A stretch of 64,000 bases of DNA from Desulfovibrio sp. (GCA_017396005.1 JAFQNG010000093.1:1-64000); one strand, 5' to 3'; positions 45,508 through 55,456 are shown, counted from the stretch's first letter. Numbers and translations are program-made. Notes: generated by a model from the sequence alone, not told the origin.

Positions 45508-45601
45508 GCTGCACTCTCTCAAGGTATAAGGGATATGAAGAAGGTTTCCGCAATAGCAAATATAGGTATCCAGCTGTAAAAAGCAAGCTGCAGGCGCAGA
45601 A

Positions 45602-46549
45602 TCAGCGTTTACCGGGTGCAGCAACCGGGCTGTCCACATAAAGCCAGAAGAGGGCACTCAGCTCTAGTGGCCTGGGGTGTCCGTCAGGACCTTTCAGAGG
45701 TGCTCCTTCCACTGTGGCCTGACAGCACCACCAGCCTGGCTGATGCAGTACAAAGCTGAACTGACCGTTGCCATCGGTGCGGCCTACAAGCTCCTCATGC
45801 CAGGGAGTAGGTGCAGTACGTTTGTCAGTATTGATTCTGAGCATGCGCACCGGTACGTCAGCCATAGGGTTGCCACTACGTACGGCCCGGCCAAGGAACA
45901 GGACTGGAACCGTCAGACCAAAAGGACGGGTCAATGGCAGGATTTCCATACGTTGGCCTGCAGGCAGATGCCAGCCCCGGTCAATGCCATAAACAGGAAC
46001 TGTTGTTTTAACATAATGCTGTATGAAGCGCTGTCGAGCTGCATCCCACCAGGGGCGGGCTTCTATGATGAAGTGATGCAGGCCGGGGTGGTCCAGAGCC
46101 ACATTGGCGCCCCAAGCCTTCTGCTCCAGATAGAGAATTTCTTCTACATCACCCAGCAAATCCCGCCGTTCTGGCTGCAATAGCCCGTCTGTGACGGGTG
46201 TTTCTGCGTCATAACGCAGCACGGCGAAAAGCTGTGGCATATCCATGGGCAGGCCCTGATGCAGAAAAGGGCGCATCATCGTGATCAGCACATCCACTTC
46301 CTGCGCAATGGACCGTGTTTCTCCACTGCCTGAAAGGGGCGCAGGCACAGACTGGGAAGATGGCTGTTTTACCTTCCCTGTGGGGGCTACTGGGGATGGC
46401 TTTTCAATACTGGGCTGGCTCGGTATCAGCAGGGTGACCTGTGCAAGGGAGCGACTAGAAGACCAGCATGTCATAATACCGATGAAAGTGATAAGAAAGA
46501 TGAACTGTATTGCCATATTGCGATATGCCGGAGAGAGAGTGGTCAGCAT
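45602..46549 (-). CDS. Secreted DUF4198-like protein
   Basis: 315 residues. N-terminal hydrophobic segment (about 13-35), a Pro/Ser-rich linker, then a domain with HHFIIEARPWWD, LPAGQRMEILPLTRPFGL and TDGNGQFSFVLHQPGWWCC, which resembles the DUF4198 beta domain found with nickel/cobalt uptake genes. A metal-related role is possible but not shown; no Ni/Co transporter lies nearby. ATG 46549 has GGAG 5 nt ahead. Confidence 0.6.
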   Translation of the reverse strand: MLTTLSPAYRNMAIQFIFLITFIGIMTCWSSSRSLAQVTLLIPSQPSIEKPSPVAPTGKVKQPSSQSVPAPLSGSGETRSIAQEVDVLITMMRPFLHQGLPMDMPQLFAVLRYDAETPVTDGLLQPERRDLLGDVEEILYLEQKAWGANVALDHPGLHHFIIEARPWWDAARQRFIQHYVKTTVPVYGIDRGWHLPAGQRMEILPLTRPFGLTVPVLFLGRAVRSGNPMADVPVRMLRINTDKRTAPTPWHEELVGRTDGNGQFSFVLHQPGWWCCQATVEGAPLKGPDGHPRPLELSALFWLYVDSPVAAPGKR

Positions 46550-46659
46550 GAATGCTCCAGATATGGCTCAAGAGGCGTTGTTCGGTATGCTTAGTCGACT
46601 GACAATGAAAAATATACCAGAAAGCTCAGGGCTTGTCATGCAGGCTTTTTGGGGATCTG

Positions 46660-47406
46660 TCAGGCATAACGGGGCGTACGAGCCACAAAGAGTACACTGA
46701 CCCCGACAGCGCCGGCCTGCCTGAGGCAACGGCAGGCTGCCAGCAACGTACTGCCTGTGGTCATGACGTCGTCCAGCAGCCAGAGCCGCATGCCTCTGAC
46801 CTTTGTGGCAGCGGCAAAACTGCCTTCGACATTGTGCAGACGTTTACTGGCATTAAGACTGGCCTGCGCTGGCACATGACGTATCTTTTTTAAAAGATTC
46901 GGTTGAAGAGGTAGTCCGGTCAGGGTATGCAGCTGTTTTGCCAGTTCGTGTGCCTGATTATAGCCTCGACGCTGTAAATGCTCTGGATGTTGCGGTATTG
47001 CCAGCAGAGCATCAGGGCCAGGCAGGCAGTTTGCGGCCTGCAGAAGACAGGCGGCTAAAAATGGAGCTAGGGAGAGCTCGCCGTCAAATTTGAGCCGCAG
47101 CAGCGCCTGGCGTAAGGCACCTTCGTAACGCCCCCAGAATGCATGCGCTTCCCAGGGAGGATCATGTGTCAGACATTGACCACACACAGTGTGGGTAACG
47201 TCCGACTTTGGCATTGGCAGGCCACAACGCTGACACCGGGGTGCTGTACAGGGTGCAAAATGCGGCAGGCAATGAGAACAGAGCTGCGTGTCAGAGAGAA
47301 AGGCTGAGGCAGGAGGGAGATTCTGTATCTGGAACGGACGCAGGCAGAAGGTACAGCGGCTTTCATGTAGGCCAAGCCTGTTTCGCCAGTACGTCCAGAA
47401 CGACAC
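46660..47406 (-). CDS. ComF-family phosphoribosyltransferase-like protein
   Basis: About 248 residues. An N-terminal zinc-finger-like part (CTFCLRPF ... LCSHCL ... CQRCGLPM ... CGQCL) and a PRTase domain with ALLAIPQHPEHLQRRGYNQAHELAK and RLWLLDDVMTTGSTLLAA (PRPP loop). ComF proteins take part in DNA uptake in competent bacteria; GntX-like members serve other roles. The likely start is GTG 47406, two bases after the previous stop, with AGGAG inside that gene's end. Confidence 0.87.
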   Translation of the reverse strand: MSFWTYWRNRLGLHESRCTFCLRPFQIQNLPPASAFLSDTQLCSHCLPHFAPCTAPRCQRCGLPMPKSDVTHTVCGQCLTHDPPWEAHAFWGRYEGALRQALLRLKFDGELSLAPFLAACLLQAANCLPGPDALLAIPQHPEHLQRRGYNQAHELAKQLHTLTGLPLQPNLLKKIRHVPAQASLNASKRLHNVEGSFAAATKVRGMRLWLLDDVMTTGSTLLAACRCLRQAGAVGVSVLFVARTPRYA

Positions 47407-47408
47407 AT

Positions 47409-48059
47409 TTACTCCTGAGGCCTTTGGCCAGCAAGGTGTCTCCCCCAGGCATGTGCCTTCGTTCGTACACAAGTCAGAACCTGAGGGCGTGCATCCAGAT
47501 CTTTTTTAGTGTCCAGGGCCCGAAAGCCCAGAGACTCCTGAATTTTGAAATTCTGTGTACGACAAAAATAGTCAAGCGTCAGAAGTGCCCCATCGAACAG
47601 CCGTACACCGCGTGGTCTGCCTGCCGCTAGCAGGGCTACAGCCGTACGCGATGCAGCTGTATGCGCTGCCTTATATATCTGTGCACTCCAGAAGCGTTGT
47701 GCCCGGTCTACAAAGGCTTTGAAGTGGGCGGGCAGTGCATAGAAATGGATGGGGGATGCTACAAGTAGAAATGAGGCCCGTGAAAGGTAAGAAAACAACT
47801 CTTCAGCCTGATCTTCCGAGTGAGCCAGCACACACTTGTGTGGTGGCTTGCTGCATGCCCCACATGCTGTGCAGGCAGCTATTCTGTAGTCACGCAGGGC
47901 CAGGCTGCACATGGACAGGCCAGCATCAGCCATGCCCATGGCAAAAGCCCCGGCAAGCGCGTCACTGACACCGCCTGGCCGGGGGCTGCACAGAAGCGCC
48001 AGAGGTACTGCTTTACTCCGCAAAGTCGCCACAGAAGGGATTGTTACTGCGCTCGTCAC
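47409..48059 (-). CDS. Flavodoxin/NADPH-dependent FMN reductase-like protein
   Basis: Up to 216 residues. PLALLCSPRPGGVSDALAGAF (FMN phosphate loop), then the Cys motif CTACGACSKPPHKC, as in iron-sulfur flavoproteins, and LVASPIHFYALPAHFKAFVDR. Probably a cytoplasmic electron-transfer flavoprotein. The start is uncertain: GTG 48059 makes a 47-bp overlap with the MBL gene, so a start near the MBL stop (about 48030-48010) may be the real one. Confidence 0.8.
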   Translation of the reverse strand: MTSAVTIPSVATLRSKAVPLALLCSPRPGGVSDALAGAFAMGMADAGLSMCSLALRDYRIAACTACGACSKPPHKCVLAHSEDQAEELFSYLSRASFLLVASPIHFYALPAHFKAFVDRAQRFWSAQIYKAAHTAASRTAVALLAAGRPRGVRLFDGALLTLDYFCRTQNFKIQESLGFRALDTKKDLDARPQVLTCVRTKAHAWGRHLAGQRPQE

Positions 48060-48639
48060 CTATACTGGTAGCAGGGCCGTGACCAGGGTAGGCTATGGTA
48101 TCAGCGGGCAGGGTAAAGAGGTTTTCTTTTATGGAACGTAACAGCGTCTGCAGATCTCCACCGGGAAAATCGGATCGACCTATGGACCGATAGAACAGGG
48201 CGTCACCAGTAAAAACCAGGCTGTGCGCCGGAAAGTAGAGGGAAACTCCACCCGGTGTGTGGCCGGGGGTTTGCAGGATACAGCACTCCATACCACCCCA
48301 GTTGACCGTGCCGGAGGGCATGGCCTGACTGGTGAAGGGCGTTACCTTCGGGAAGCCCCAGATACCGCCGTCAGCGGCTTCTGTACCGGCCAGGCAGTCG
48401 TCATCTCTGGAAATAAAGACAGGAGCACCATGGGCGCTGGATAACTTGGCAACGCCGTACATATGGTCAAAATGACGATGGGTCAGGCAGATGGCGGCCA
48501 GGATTAACTTGTGGTCAGCCAGATAGGTAAGCATGGGTGCAGGATCACCGCCCACGTCTACAGCAATGGCCTGTCCTTCTTGATGCAGGAGATAGCTGTT
48601 GGTCTGGAGGGGCCCCAGGGGAAATGTGGCTACAGGCAT
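48013..48639 (-). CDS. Metallo-beta-lactamase fold hydrolase (glyoxalase II-like)
   Basis: 208 residues. LTHRHFDHMYGV (about 53-64) gives the HxHxDH metal site, with further His in TPGHTPGGVSLYF, FTGDALFYRSIGRSD and YPGHGPATSIGDE. This set is typical of the small YcbL/glyoxalase-II-like hydrolases that cleave thioesters such as S-lactoylglutathione. Substrate here is unknown. Confidence 0.88.
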   Translation of the reverse strand: MPVATFPLGPLQTNSYLLHQEGQAIAVDVGGDPAPMLTYLADHKLILAAICLTHRHFDHMYGVAKLSSAHGAPVFISRDDDCLAGTEAADGGIWGFPKVTPFTSQAMPSGTVNWGGMECCILQTPGHTPGGVSLYFPAHSLVFTGDALFYRSIGRSDFPGGDLQTLLRSIKENLFTLPADTIAYPGHGPATSIGDERSNNPFCGDFAE

Positions 48640-48704
48640 AACTGATCCTTTGTAAAGTAGTGCTCAGCTCACTCTACATGATGGGGCTTTCTCGGGCAAG
48701 AGTA

Positions 48705-49052
48705 TTACCATTGCTTGAAAATAACCCAGGCTGCCAGCACGATGAGCGCAAAGCCCAGCACATGATTCCAGCGTAGGGGTTCGTGCAGCCAGAGTGTTGA
48801 AAAGAGCATGAAGACAGAGAGGGAAATAACCTCCTGTATGGTCTTCAGTTCTGCAGCGCTGAAATGCCCGTAGCCTATTCGATTAGCCGGGACTTGCAGG
48901 AGATACTCAAAAAAGGCAATGCCCCAGCTGCTCAGTATGACAACAGGCAATGCCATGCCCTTGTAGCGAAGGTGCCCGTACCAGGCAAAGGTCATGAAGA
49001 TGTTGGAAAGAGTGAGCAAACCCACAGTGGCCAGAGGAACGGGGATATGCAT
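48705..49052 (-). CDS. DUF486 / DMT-like small membrane protein
   Basis: 115 residues with four membrane segments. FMTFAWYGHLR and IGYGHFSAAELKTIQEVISLSVF are typical of DUF486, a drug/metabolite-transporter-like family of unknown transport activity. ATG 49052. Confidence 0.88.
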   Translation of the reverse strand: MHIPVPLATVGLLTLSNIFMTFAWYGHLRYKGMALPVVILSSWGIAFFEYLLQVPANRIGYGHFSAAELKTIQEVISLSVFMLFSTLWLHEPLRWNHVLGFALIVLAAWVIFKQW

Positions 49053-49111
49053 GGCAGTCTGCCTTGGCTAAAGAAAGATGAACGGGAATAGGCAAGTTCG
49101 CTTTACTATGC

Positions 49112-50302
49112 TCAACTTATTTGCGCGATAAAACACTTAAGATAGGCAGTTTCCGGCATGGAAGCGTGTACTGGATGATCCGGTCCCTGACCACCGGAAA
49201 AGATCAGGCGAGCATGTTGCCTGCTGTGTGCGGCTGACTGGGCCAAACAGCCACGCAGAGCTTCGGCACTCAGATGGTATGAGCAGGAAGATGATGCCAG
49301 GATACCGCCTGGTGTTAAAAGTCGTATGGCCAGCTGATTTATCTTGCGGTAGGCGGCAAGCCCTGGAACAAAATCTTTGCGACGTTTGATGAAGGCCGGA
49401 GGATCCAGGCTGATCAGTGAAAATCGGCTGCCTTCGTCATAAAGGCGCTGCAAGATCTCAAAGGCATCACCGCACAGAGAGGTAATAGCCCCGGCATCGG
49501 CCAGGGCTGGGGCATTGCGCGCGGCATTGTTACAGGCGAGGTCTAAAGCATGACTTGAGGCGTCCAAAAAAGTGACTGAGCTGGCCCCGGCAGCAGCTGC
49601 ACATACGCCAAATCCACCTACATAGCTGAAGATGTCCAGTACATCGGCATTCTGGGCATAGTGTGCAAACTCCCATCTATTATAGCGCTGGTCGTAGAAC
49701 CAGCCGGTTTTCTGGCCTCCGGTAACGGGTACGCTGAAGTCACAGCCATTTTCGGGTACAAGAAGGCTTTCGGGCAGGCTCCCTCGGCTTATGGGAGCAC
49801 GGGGTAGACCTTCCAGTTCGCGTACTGCCAGATCATTGTCAAAATAAAGAGAGGAGGGAGACAGCAGGCTGTCGAGACAGGCTATGATAAGCTCCTTACG
49901 GCTTTCCATGCCGGCGGTGCCTATCTGCAACGTCAGGTGCTCACCATAGCTATCGATAACAAGGCCGGGTAAAAAATCTCCTTCGCCATGGCAGAGACGA
50001 TACCAAGGGTCACAGAAAAGCCGTTGACGCAGGCGCAGGGCTGTCTCCAGCCTCTGGTAGAGCAGGGGCTCATCCAGTTCCACATTGCCCTTACGCGAGT
50101 GCAGACGGGCACAGATGAGCGACCTGGGGCTTACGCAGGCACTACCGAGAGGAACACCTCGCCAGTCACAGACAGTAGCTGCATCCCCTGGGGTAAAGTC
50201 TGTCAAAGGGCTTTTCTGTGTATCTACTTCATTACTGAAGACCCAGAGGTGCCCGGCTTTGATACGGCGTTCTTCATTTTTTTTCAGGCAGAGTTTACGC
50301 AT
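49112..50302 (-). CDS. rlmI: 23S rRNA m5C methyltransferase RlmI-like
   Basis: 396 residues: N-terminal PUA domain (RRIKAGHLWVFSNEVD), then GWFYDQRYNRW, the AdoMet site VLDIFSYVGGFGVCAAAAGA and the catalytic DPPAFIK with Cys in SSSCSYHL. RlmI modifies C1962 of 23S rRNA in E. coli. It is the last gene of the nadC-nadA-nadB operon, 6 bp after its neighbour. Confidence 0.88.
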   Translation of the reverse strand: MRKLCLKKNEERRIKAGHLWVFSNEVDTQKSPLTDFTPGDAATVCDWRGVPLGSACVSPRSLICARLHSRKGNVELDEPLLYQRLETALRLRQRLFCDPWYRLCHGEGDFLPGLVIDSYGEHLTLQIGTAGMESRKELIIACLDSLLSPSSLYFDNDLAVRELEGLPRAPISRGSLPESLLVPENGCDFSVPVTGGQKTGWFYDQRYNRWEFAHYAQNADVLDIFSYVGGFGVCAAAAGASSVTFLDASSHALDLACNNAARNAPALADAGAITSLCGDAFEILQRLYDEGSRFSLISLDPPAFIKRRKDFVPGLAAYRKINQLAIRLLTPGGILASSSCSYHLSAEALRGCLAQSAAHSRQHARLIFSGGQGPDHPVHASMPETAYLKCFIAQIS

Positions 50303-50308
50303 GATGAC

Positions 50309-51730
50309 TCACTTTGCAGGCGTGAGGGGAGTAGTCAGATGTTGGGCTTGCGTGTTCAGATCTTTCTGTCCGGGGCTAACAGCAAGCCAAAAGAGGGCAG
50401 CCGGATCTTTCTTTTGAACGATACTGTCTCCTGCTTCCAGAAGGGTAAACTGCTTGCCGGGCAGACTGCGCAGCTCAAGTACACCGGGACGGGCCACAAA
50501 GCGCAGCAGAGCATCCAGTATGGCCTGATTCCCGGATTTATCCGTGTCGATCGCCATACCTGCTGCCATTCCTAAAATGGGTGCAAAGGCAGCTGGATCG
50601 CCGCTGCTCAGTGCCAGTCGCGCCATGAGACCCTTATCGGTAAAGCGTAAAAATATATCACTGAACCTGTATGACAGTAAAGTTGTTTCTATACCAGACT
50701 TTTGCAAGTTAGAAGGGAGATAGACTCGTGATGTTGCCTGCAGCTCTCCCAGGCCGGCAGATGCAATAGCATAATCGGTCTGTATGATACCCTGGCCAAG
50801 CTCCCGGGCATGGCATTCTCCATCGAAAATGAGTGTTTTGCTGATGCCGGACAACAGGGCGTCCGACAGATATGAGGAGGGGATCTTCAAGCCTGAAAAA
50901 CGAGTGCTGCCAAGAAGTGAATCTGTCCAGACCATGGACAGCTTGTCCAGCTCGACTCCTGAAGAGACGAACCCTCTTATCTCCATACTGCTGAAGAAAA
51001 AATCTCCACTTTTTTGGAAGAATGCTTTAGGGTCTGCAAGGGCTTTGGTAAGGTTGATAAAGAAAAGATCTCTACAGGCAACATGTGCTATTTTTAGCAG
51101 ATCAGCTCCACGCTGACGTACGCTAAGAGCATCGAAACCGAGATTTGTAATACGTTTATCACGCCAACCATGCGCCATCACAGTATTGATGCTTACAAAG
51201 AGACCTTCGCCAGGCATATCCATGCTGCAGAAGAGAAGGCGCAGGTCATCAAATGCCAGATGCAGGGCCAAGTTATCTGATGTAGATTCTGGTTTGCCAG
51301 CTAGGCTCACAAAATTTGTATTCAGTAAAACTGCATCAGCTTCTATACGTTGTACGCTGAAACGGCCTTCGGGTAGGATAGCGCTGATATTGTGTGCTTC
51401 AAGCTTCTCTCCGATAGTCATGAAATGGTCTTGCGATGCCAGAAGCGTATGGAGTGGACTATTCAGCAGAATCACCGGCCAGGATAATATAATGTTTACC
51501 CTTGCTGCCCGAGAATACCCATTGCTTTTTTTTCCTCTGAGACCGATTATTTCGAGATGACGACTGAAAGGATTGAAGCTTATGACATCAACGGTATAGT
51601 TGTGTATAGTCAGAGTTTCAAGAATGAGCAGTTTTACTGCTTGGGTGAGCCAGAAGTACGAGACCGGAACTGTCAGAATTAGAATAGACAGGATCAGAAC
51701 TGGATAAAGTATGGCTTTACGCATCCGCAT
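50309..51730 (-). CDS. AsmA/DUF748-like membrane-anchored protein
   Basis: 473 residues. One N-terminal membrane helix (about 5-30), then VDVISFNPFSRHLEIIGLRGKK, which matches the start of DUF748/AsmA-type repeats, followed by beta-rich sequence rich in hydrophobic alternation. AsmA-like proteins span the periplasm and are linked with lipid transport or envelope integrity. It is inserted between nadB (15 bp) and rlmI (6 bp) and so is likely co-transcribed with NAD synthesis, with no evident functional tie. Confidence 0.6.
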   Translation of the reverse strand: MRMRKAILYPVLILSILILTVPVSYFWLTQAVKLLILETLTIHNYTVDVISFNPFSRHLEIIGLRGKKSNGYSRAARVNIILSWPVILLNSPLHTLLASQDHFMTIGEKLEAHNISAILPEGRFSVQRIEADAVLLNTNFVSLAGKPESTSDNLALHLAFDDLRLLFCSMDMPGEGLFVSINTVMAHGWRDKRITNLGFDALSVRQRGADLLKIAHVACRDLFFINLTKALADPKAFFQKSGDFFFSSMEIRGFVSSGVELDKLSMVWTDSLLGSTRFSGLKIPSSYLSDALLSGISKTLIFDGECHARELGQGIIQTDYAIASAGLGELQATSRVYLPSNLQKSGIETTLLSYRFSDIFLRFTDKGLMARLALSSGDPAAFAPILGMAAGMAIDTDKSGNQAILDALLRFVARPGVLELRSLPGKQFTLLEAGDSIVQKKDPAALFWLAVSPGQKDLNTQAQHLTTPLTPAK

Positions 51731-51745
51731 ACTTTATTTATTCAA

Positions 51746-53329
51746 TCAGTCTACCCGATAGTGACAGCCGAGGCTGCAGGTATTACGCATGGCAGCCTGG
51801 GTGATGACATAAGCCGTCTGTGAACCGTGAAAAAGATCTACCAGTCGTCGAGAGATACGAGTACGTTTGTAAAAGTCGTGTATATGGCGTACAAGATCGC
51901 GCATATCTTCAAAAGCACGCCGCAGACGGGTACGGCTGCGTGAGATGCCCACATAATTCCACATAGTATTACGTATATTGGCCCAGTCCTGTGCTACCAA
52001 GGCCGGATCGTCATGCTGTTCATTACCTTCATGTCGCCAGTCAGGAACAGCATTGACAAGTTGTCTGGGAATGCCCGGCCCCGCTGCCAGACGGGCCAAA
52101 TCTCGTCCGCAGCTGACCCCCCAGACTACGGCTTCCAGCAGGGATGTACTGGCCAAGCGGTTGGCCCCGTGCAGGCCAGTACAGGCGCACTCACCGATAG
52201 CGTACAGGCCTCGCAGAGAAGTTCGTCCTCGCAGATCTGTCAGGACGCCACCGCAGAAGTAGTGAGCAGCCGGAACCACAGGGATGGGTTCTTGACTAAT
52301 ATCGATGCCGGCCTGACGACAGGCTTCGCATACAGTAGGAAATCGGGTAGCAAGATCTTGCCGTACTCTGCTGACGTCTAAGAAAAGACAGGGAGAGCCG
52401 CTATGCAGCATTTCTTCTAGCATTGCTTTAGCTACTATATCACGTGGGGCAAGGTCTCCACGCGGATCATGACGAGGCATAAAAGGATCACCTGTATGGT
52501 CAAGCAGGCGTGCTCCCTCACCACGCATGGCTTCGGTAATAAGGGCACGACGTGTACTGTGTTCTTCAAACAGCGATGTAGGATGAAACTGCATGAATTC
52601 AAGGTTAGCCAGATCTACCCCAGCGCGGAAGGCCATGGAAACGCCCGCCCCAACGCAGTGCTGGGCATTGGTAGAGTGAAGGAAAACCTGTCCTACGCCG
52701 CCAGTGGCCAGTACTGTCCAGTCTGCCAGAATGGTTTCCGGTTCACCGCTTTCTTCGTTAAAGACATAGGCACCAAGACAGCGGTTGTGTACTTCGTAAC
52801 GTAACTGGGAGGTTTTGGCGTGATGGTGTGAGGTCAGAAGGTCAATGGCTGAGCGGTTGTACAGGCAGGTGACACGTGGGTGAATCAGTACCTGTGCCGT
52901 CAGGGCCTGCATAAGGGCGAGGCCTGTACAGTCGGCCCGGTGCAAGATGCGAGGTGCAGAATGCCCACCTTCGCGGGTGAGGTCATAGCTTCCATCTTCG
53001 GCTCGGTCAAAGACAACGCCAGCTCGCTTAATGAGCATTTTTTCAACGCAGTCTGGTCCCTGATGACAGAGCCAGCGCACGGCTTTACGGTAGTTGTAGT
53101 CATGGCCGGCTACCAGAATATCCTTCTCAAGTGCATGGCTGTCGTCAGGAGTGTCAGCCTTGTAGATGATACCGCCCTGAGCCAGTTCAGAATTGCCACC
53201 GCCCAGTGTGGCATGATGACTGAGTAGTAGCACATCATGACCTTCATCAGCCAGGGTCAGTGCTGCGGTACATCCGGCGAGTCCAGAGCCGATGATCAAA
53301 ACAGACACATGGCGACGTTGTATGCTCAT
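51746..53329 (-). CDS. nadB: L-aspartate oxidase
   Basis: 527 residues. FAD site VLIIGSGLAGCTAALTLADEGHDVLLLS, LAQGGI, and the conserved RGEGARLLDHTGDPFMPRHDPRGDLAPRDIVAKAM and PVVPAAHYFCGGV blocks identify the fumarate-reductase-like NadB. It oxidises aspartate to iminoaspartate for quinolinate synthesis. In anaerobes fumarate is the probable electron acceptor. ATG 53329 has AAGG upstream; a TTG further up is not preferred. Confidence 0.94.
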   Translation of the reverse strand: MSIQRRHVSVLIIGSGLAGCTAALTLADEGHDVLLLSHHATLGGGNSELAQGGIIYKADTPDDSHALEKDILVAGHDYNYRKAVRWLCHQGPDCVEKMLIKRAGVVFDRAEDGSYDLTREGGHSAPRILHRADCTGLALMQALTAQVLIHPRVTCLYNRSAIDLLTSHHHAKTSQLRYEVHNRCLGAYVFNEESGEPETILADWTVLATGGVGQVFLHSTNAQHCVGAGVSMAFRAGVDLANLEFMQFHPTSLFEEHSTRRALITEAMRGEGARLLDHTGDPFMPRHDPRGDLAPRDIVAKAMLEEMLHSGSPCLFLDVSRVRQDLATRFPTVCEACRQAGIDISQEPIPVVPAAHYFCGGVLTDLRGRTSLRGLYAIGECACTGLHGANRLASTSLLEAVVWGVSCGRDLARLAAGPGIPRQLVNAVPDWRHEGNEQHDDPALVAQDWANIRNTMWNYVGISRSRTRLRRAFEDMRDLVRHIHDFYKRTRISRRLVDLFHGSQTAYVITQAAMRNTCSLGCHYRVD

Positions 53330-53343
53330 ACTCTTATCCTTAA

Positions 53344-54399
53344 TTATCCGCAAACTTCCAGCATGCGGAGCAGGGAAAGCCGGGCGGGGGGGCAGAGTTC
53401 CGTTTTCAGCTGCACAGGCTTTGCTTGTCGCTCTGCTCCCTGTGCAGTGATTGCCAACAGTGTATCCAAAAGTTTCGTTTCCGTCACCTTAGCCATATGT
53501 GGGCAATAGGCCTGTCCCAGAGGCAAGATGTGACATGTCGCTGCATGCTGGACAGCCAGGCGCTGCACCAGATTGTTTTCTGTGCCGATTATGAGTGTGG
53601 ATCCAGGGACTTCATCTGCTAATCTGGCTGCTTCTCGAATGAGATAAGAGGTAGATCCGGCTCCGTCACATAAATCAATGAGTGCCGGGTTACATTCGGG
53701 ATGGGCGACGATCCGGCAATCTGGATATGTCTCACGAGCGGTTTGAACCTGTCCTGGTTTCAGACGTGCATGGATAGCACAACAGCCTGGCCAAAGCAGG
53801 AGGCGTCTGTCCAACGGCTGACTTTCTGGTTCTTTCAGTCCATGTCCGTTACAGCGCAGAATATGCCAGTCGTTGGGGCCAAGTCCAAGCTTTTTGCCCG
53901 TATTACGTCCCAGATGTTTGTCTGGAAGAAAAAGTACGGCATCTGCCTCCTGTAGAGCCCAGCGCAGCATGGTTTCGGCATTGGCTGAAGTGCAGACCGC
54001 ACCGCCGTATTCGCCTACTACGGCCTTGAGGGCCAATGTAGTATTGACATAGGCCAGTGGTAGAATACGGCGGCCCTGCCCATTGAGATACTCCAGTACA
54101 TTGCGTACCATGCGGGGCAGGGCCATGAGTGCCATCATGCAATCGGCATCGGGCGCAGGCAGGTAGACATTCTGATCTGGTCCGGCAAGCAGTGCTGCTG
54201 ACTCGCCCATGAAAAAAACGCCACAGAAGACGATATGTCGAGCTGACACATCACTAAGCTTGCGGGCCAGCTCCAGAGAGTCGCCGGTGATGTCGCAGTG
54301 GCGGATGACGGAGTCATGCTGGTAGTGATGCCCCATGATGCAGAGTTGCGACCCCAGTTGTTCTTTGATGGCGTTGATGGCCTTGGTGATATCGCTCAT
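53344..54399 (-). CDS. nadA: Quinolinate synthase
   Basis: 351 residues. Substrate and cluster motifs are visible: GHHYQHDSV, CTSANAETMLRWA, LWPGCCAIH, VAHPECNPAL and a C-terminal CPHMAKVTETKL; three Cys (in CTSANA, in the GCC and in YCPHM) should hold the 4Fe-4S cluster. It condenses iminoaspartate and DHAP to quinolinate. Lies 26 bp after nadC and 15 bp before nadB. Confidence 0.95.
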   Translation of the reverse strand: MSDITKAINAIKEQLGSQLCIMGHHYQHDSVIRHCDITGDSLELARKLSDVSARHIVFCGVFFMGESAALLAGPDQNVYLPAPDADCMMALMALPRMVRNVLEYLNGQGRRILPLAYVNTTLALKAVVGEYGGAVCTSANAETMLRWALQEADAVLFLPDKHLGRNTGKKLGLGPNDWHILRCNGHGLKEPESQPLDRRLLLWPGCCAIHARLKPGQVQTARETYPDCRIVAHPECNPALIDLCDGAGSTSYLIREAARLADEVPGSTLIIGTENNLVQRLAVQHAATCHILPLGQAYCPHMAKVTETKLLDTLLAITAQGAERQAKPVQLKTELCPPARLSLLRMLEVCG

Positions 54400-54424
54400 A
54401 ATATACCTGTATGGTCTTGGCCCG

Positions 54425-55297
54425 TCATGCAGGCAGTATGGTCATACTGAAATCGGCTGCCATAGCAGAGTGAGTGAGACGCCCTACTGAGATGAAGTCC
54501 GGCTTGCGCGGTCGGGTCAGAGCGATAGCGCGGATATTATCAAGGGTGACACCGCCGCTGACTTCGGTTTCCACATCGAGCGGTACCAGGGCTAGAGCCT
54601 GCGATAGAAGAGGCTGCTCCATATTATCCATCATGATGCGGTTAGCCCTGGCGGTAATGGCCTCGCGCACATGCTCCAGAGTTCTGCATTCGACTTCGAT
54701 GGGCGGGCAGGGTTTATAACGGGAGCGTAAGGTTGCAACGGCCTGAATGATGGAGCCTGCCGCATCAATATGATTGTCTTTGAGCATCAGCATGTCGGTA
54801 AGATTCATGCGATGGTTCTGGCCGCCTCCTACCTGCACGGCGTATTTCTCGACCCAGCGTAGACAGGGGGTTGTCTTGCGGGTGTCCAGCAGGCGCACCC
54901 CTGTGCCTTCCAGCTTTCTGGCATAACGCGAGGTAAGATTAGCTATGCCTGAAAGGCGGGTGATGTAATTGAGTATGACACGTTCTGCTTTGAGCAGGGT
55001 CACTGCTGGAGCAGTGATAAGAGCTACATCTGTCATAGCCGGTATGCGAGCCCCTTCACGCGCCAGAGCCTGCCACCGAAAAGGTTGACCGAGAGTCTTC
55101 AGCGTCAGGCCAATGATGGGCAGACCTGCTACCAGAGTATTCTCTTTGGCGCATATGACGGCGCGCATGCTGCTGTCTGAAGCGAAGATGCCTTCTGCCG
55201 TCAGATCAGGGCCGTCTTCTGCCAGAGCCAGGTCAAGACTTTCTTGAAAAAGACGGGTGCCTTCAGGAGAAAAAAAGGCGATCCATGGTGTGAACAT
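54425..55297 (-). CDS. nadC: Nicotinate-nucleotide pyrophosphorylase (carboxylating)
   Basis: About 290 residues. The motif order is normal: DLTAEGIFA, LNYITRLSGIANLT, LDTRKTTPCLRWVEKYAVQVGGGQNHRMNL, MLKDNHID and VEVECRTLEHV (as IEVECRTLEHV). It converts quinolinate and PRPP to NaMN. Several starts are possible (GTG 55321, ATG 55312, ATG 55297); the last gives the usual N-terminus and a GGGGA at suitable distance. First gene of the nadC-nadA-nadB operon. Confidence 0.94.
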   Translation of the reverse strand: MFTPWIAFFSPEGTRLFQESLDLALAEDGPDLTAEGIFASDSSMRAVICAKENTLVAGLPIIGLTLKTLGQPFRWQALAREGARIPAMTDVALITAPAVTLLKAERVILNYITRLSGIANLTSRYARKLEGTGVRLLDTRKTTPCLRWVEKYAVQVGGGQNHRMNLTDMLMLKDNHIDAAGSIIQAVATLRSRYKPCPPIEVECRTLEHVREAITARANRIMMDNMEQPLLSQALALVPLDVETEVSGGVTLDNIRAIALTRPRKPDFISVGRLTHSAMAADFSMTILPA

Positions 55298-55433
55298 TGC
55301 TCTTGTCCCCATTATCTGCACATGATATTCTGAAACGTCCTACAATCGGGAGGGCGGCATTTGCCCAATTGTTGGGCCATGCATTTGATAGAATGTGCTG
55401 TGCCGCACGTCAAGTTGCTGTTTTTTTCACATG

Positions 55434-55456
55434 GCCGCTATTGCGGCTTTTCTTTT
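55434..55456 (+). promoter_or_regulatory. Small terminator-like hairpin in mgtE leader
   Basis: GCCGC (55434-55438) and GCGGC (55443-55447), loop TATT, followed by TTTTCTTTT, only 14 nt before the mgtE start. Two other small hairpins lie upstream (GCCCAA/TTGGGC, GTGC/GCAC). They may form an attenuator; no M-box riboswitch consensus was recognised. Confidence 0.35.
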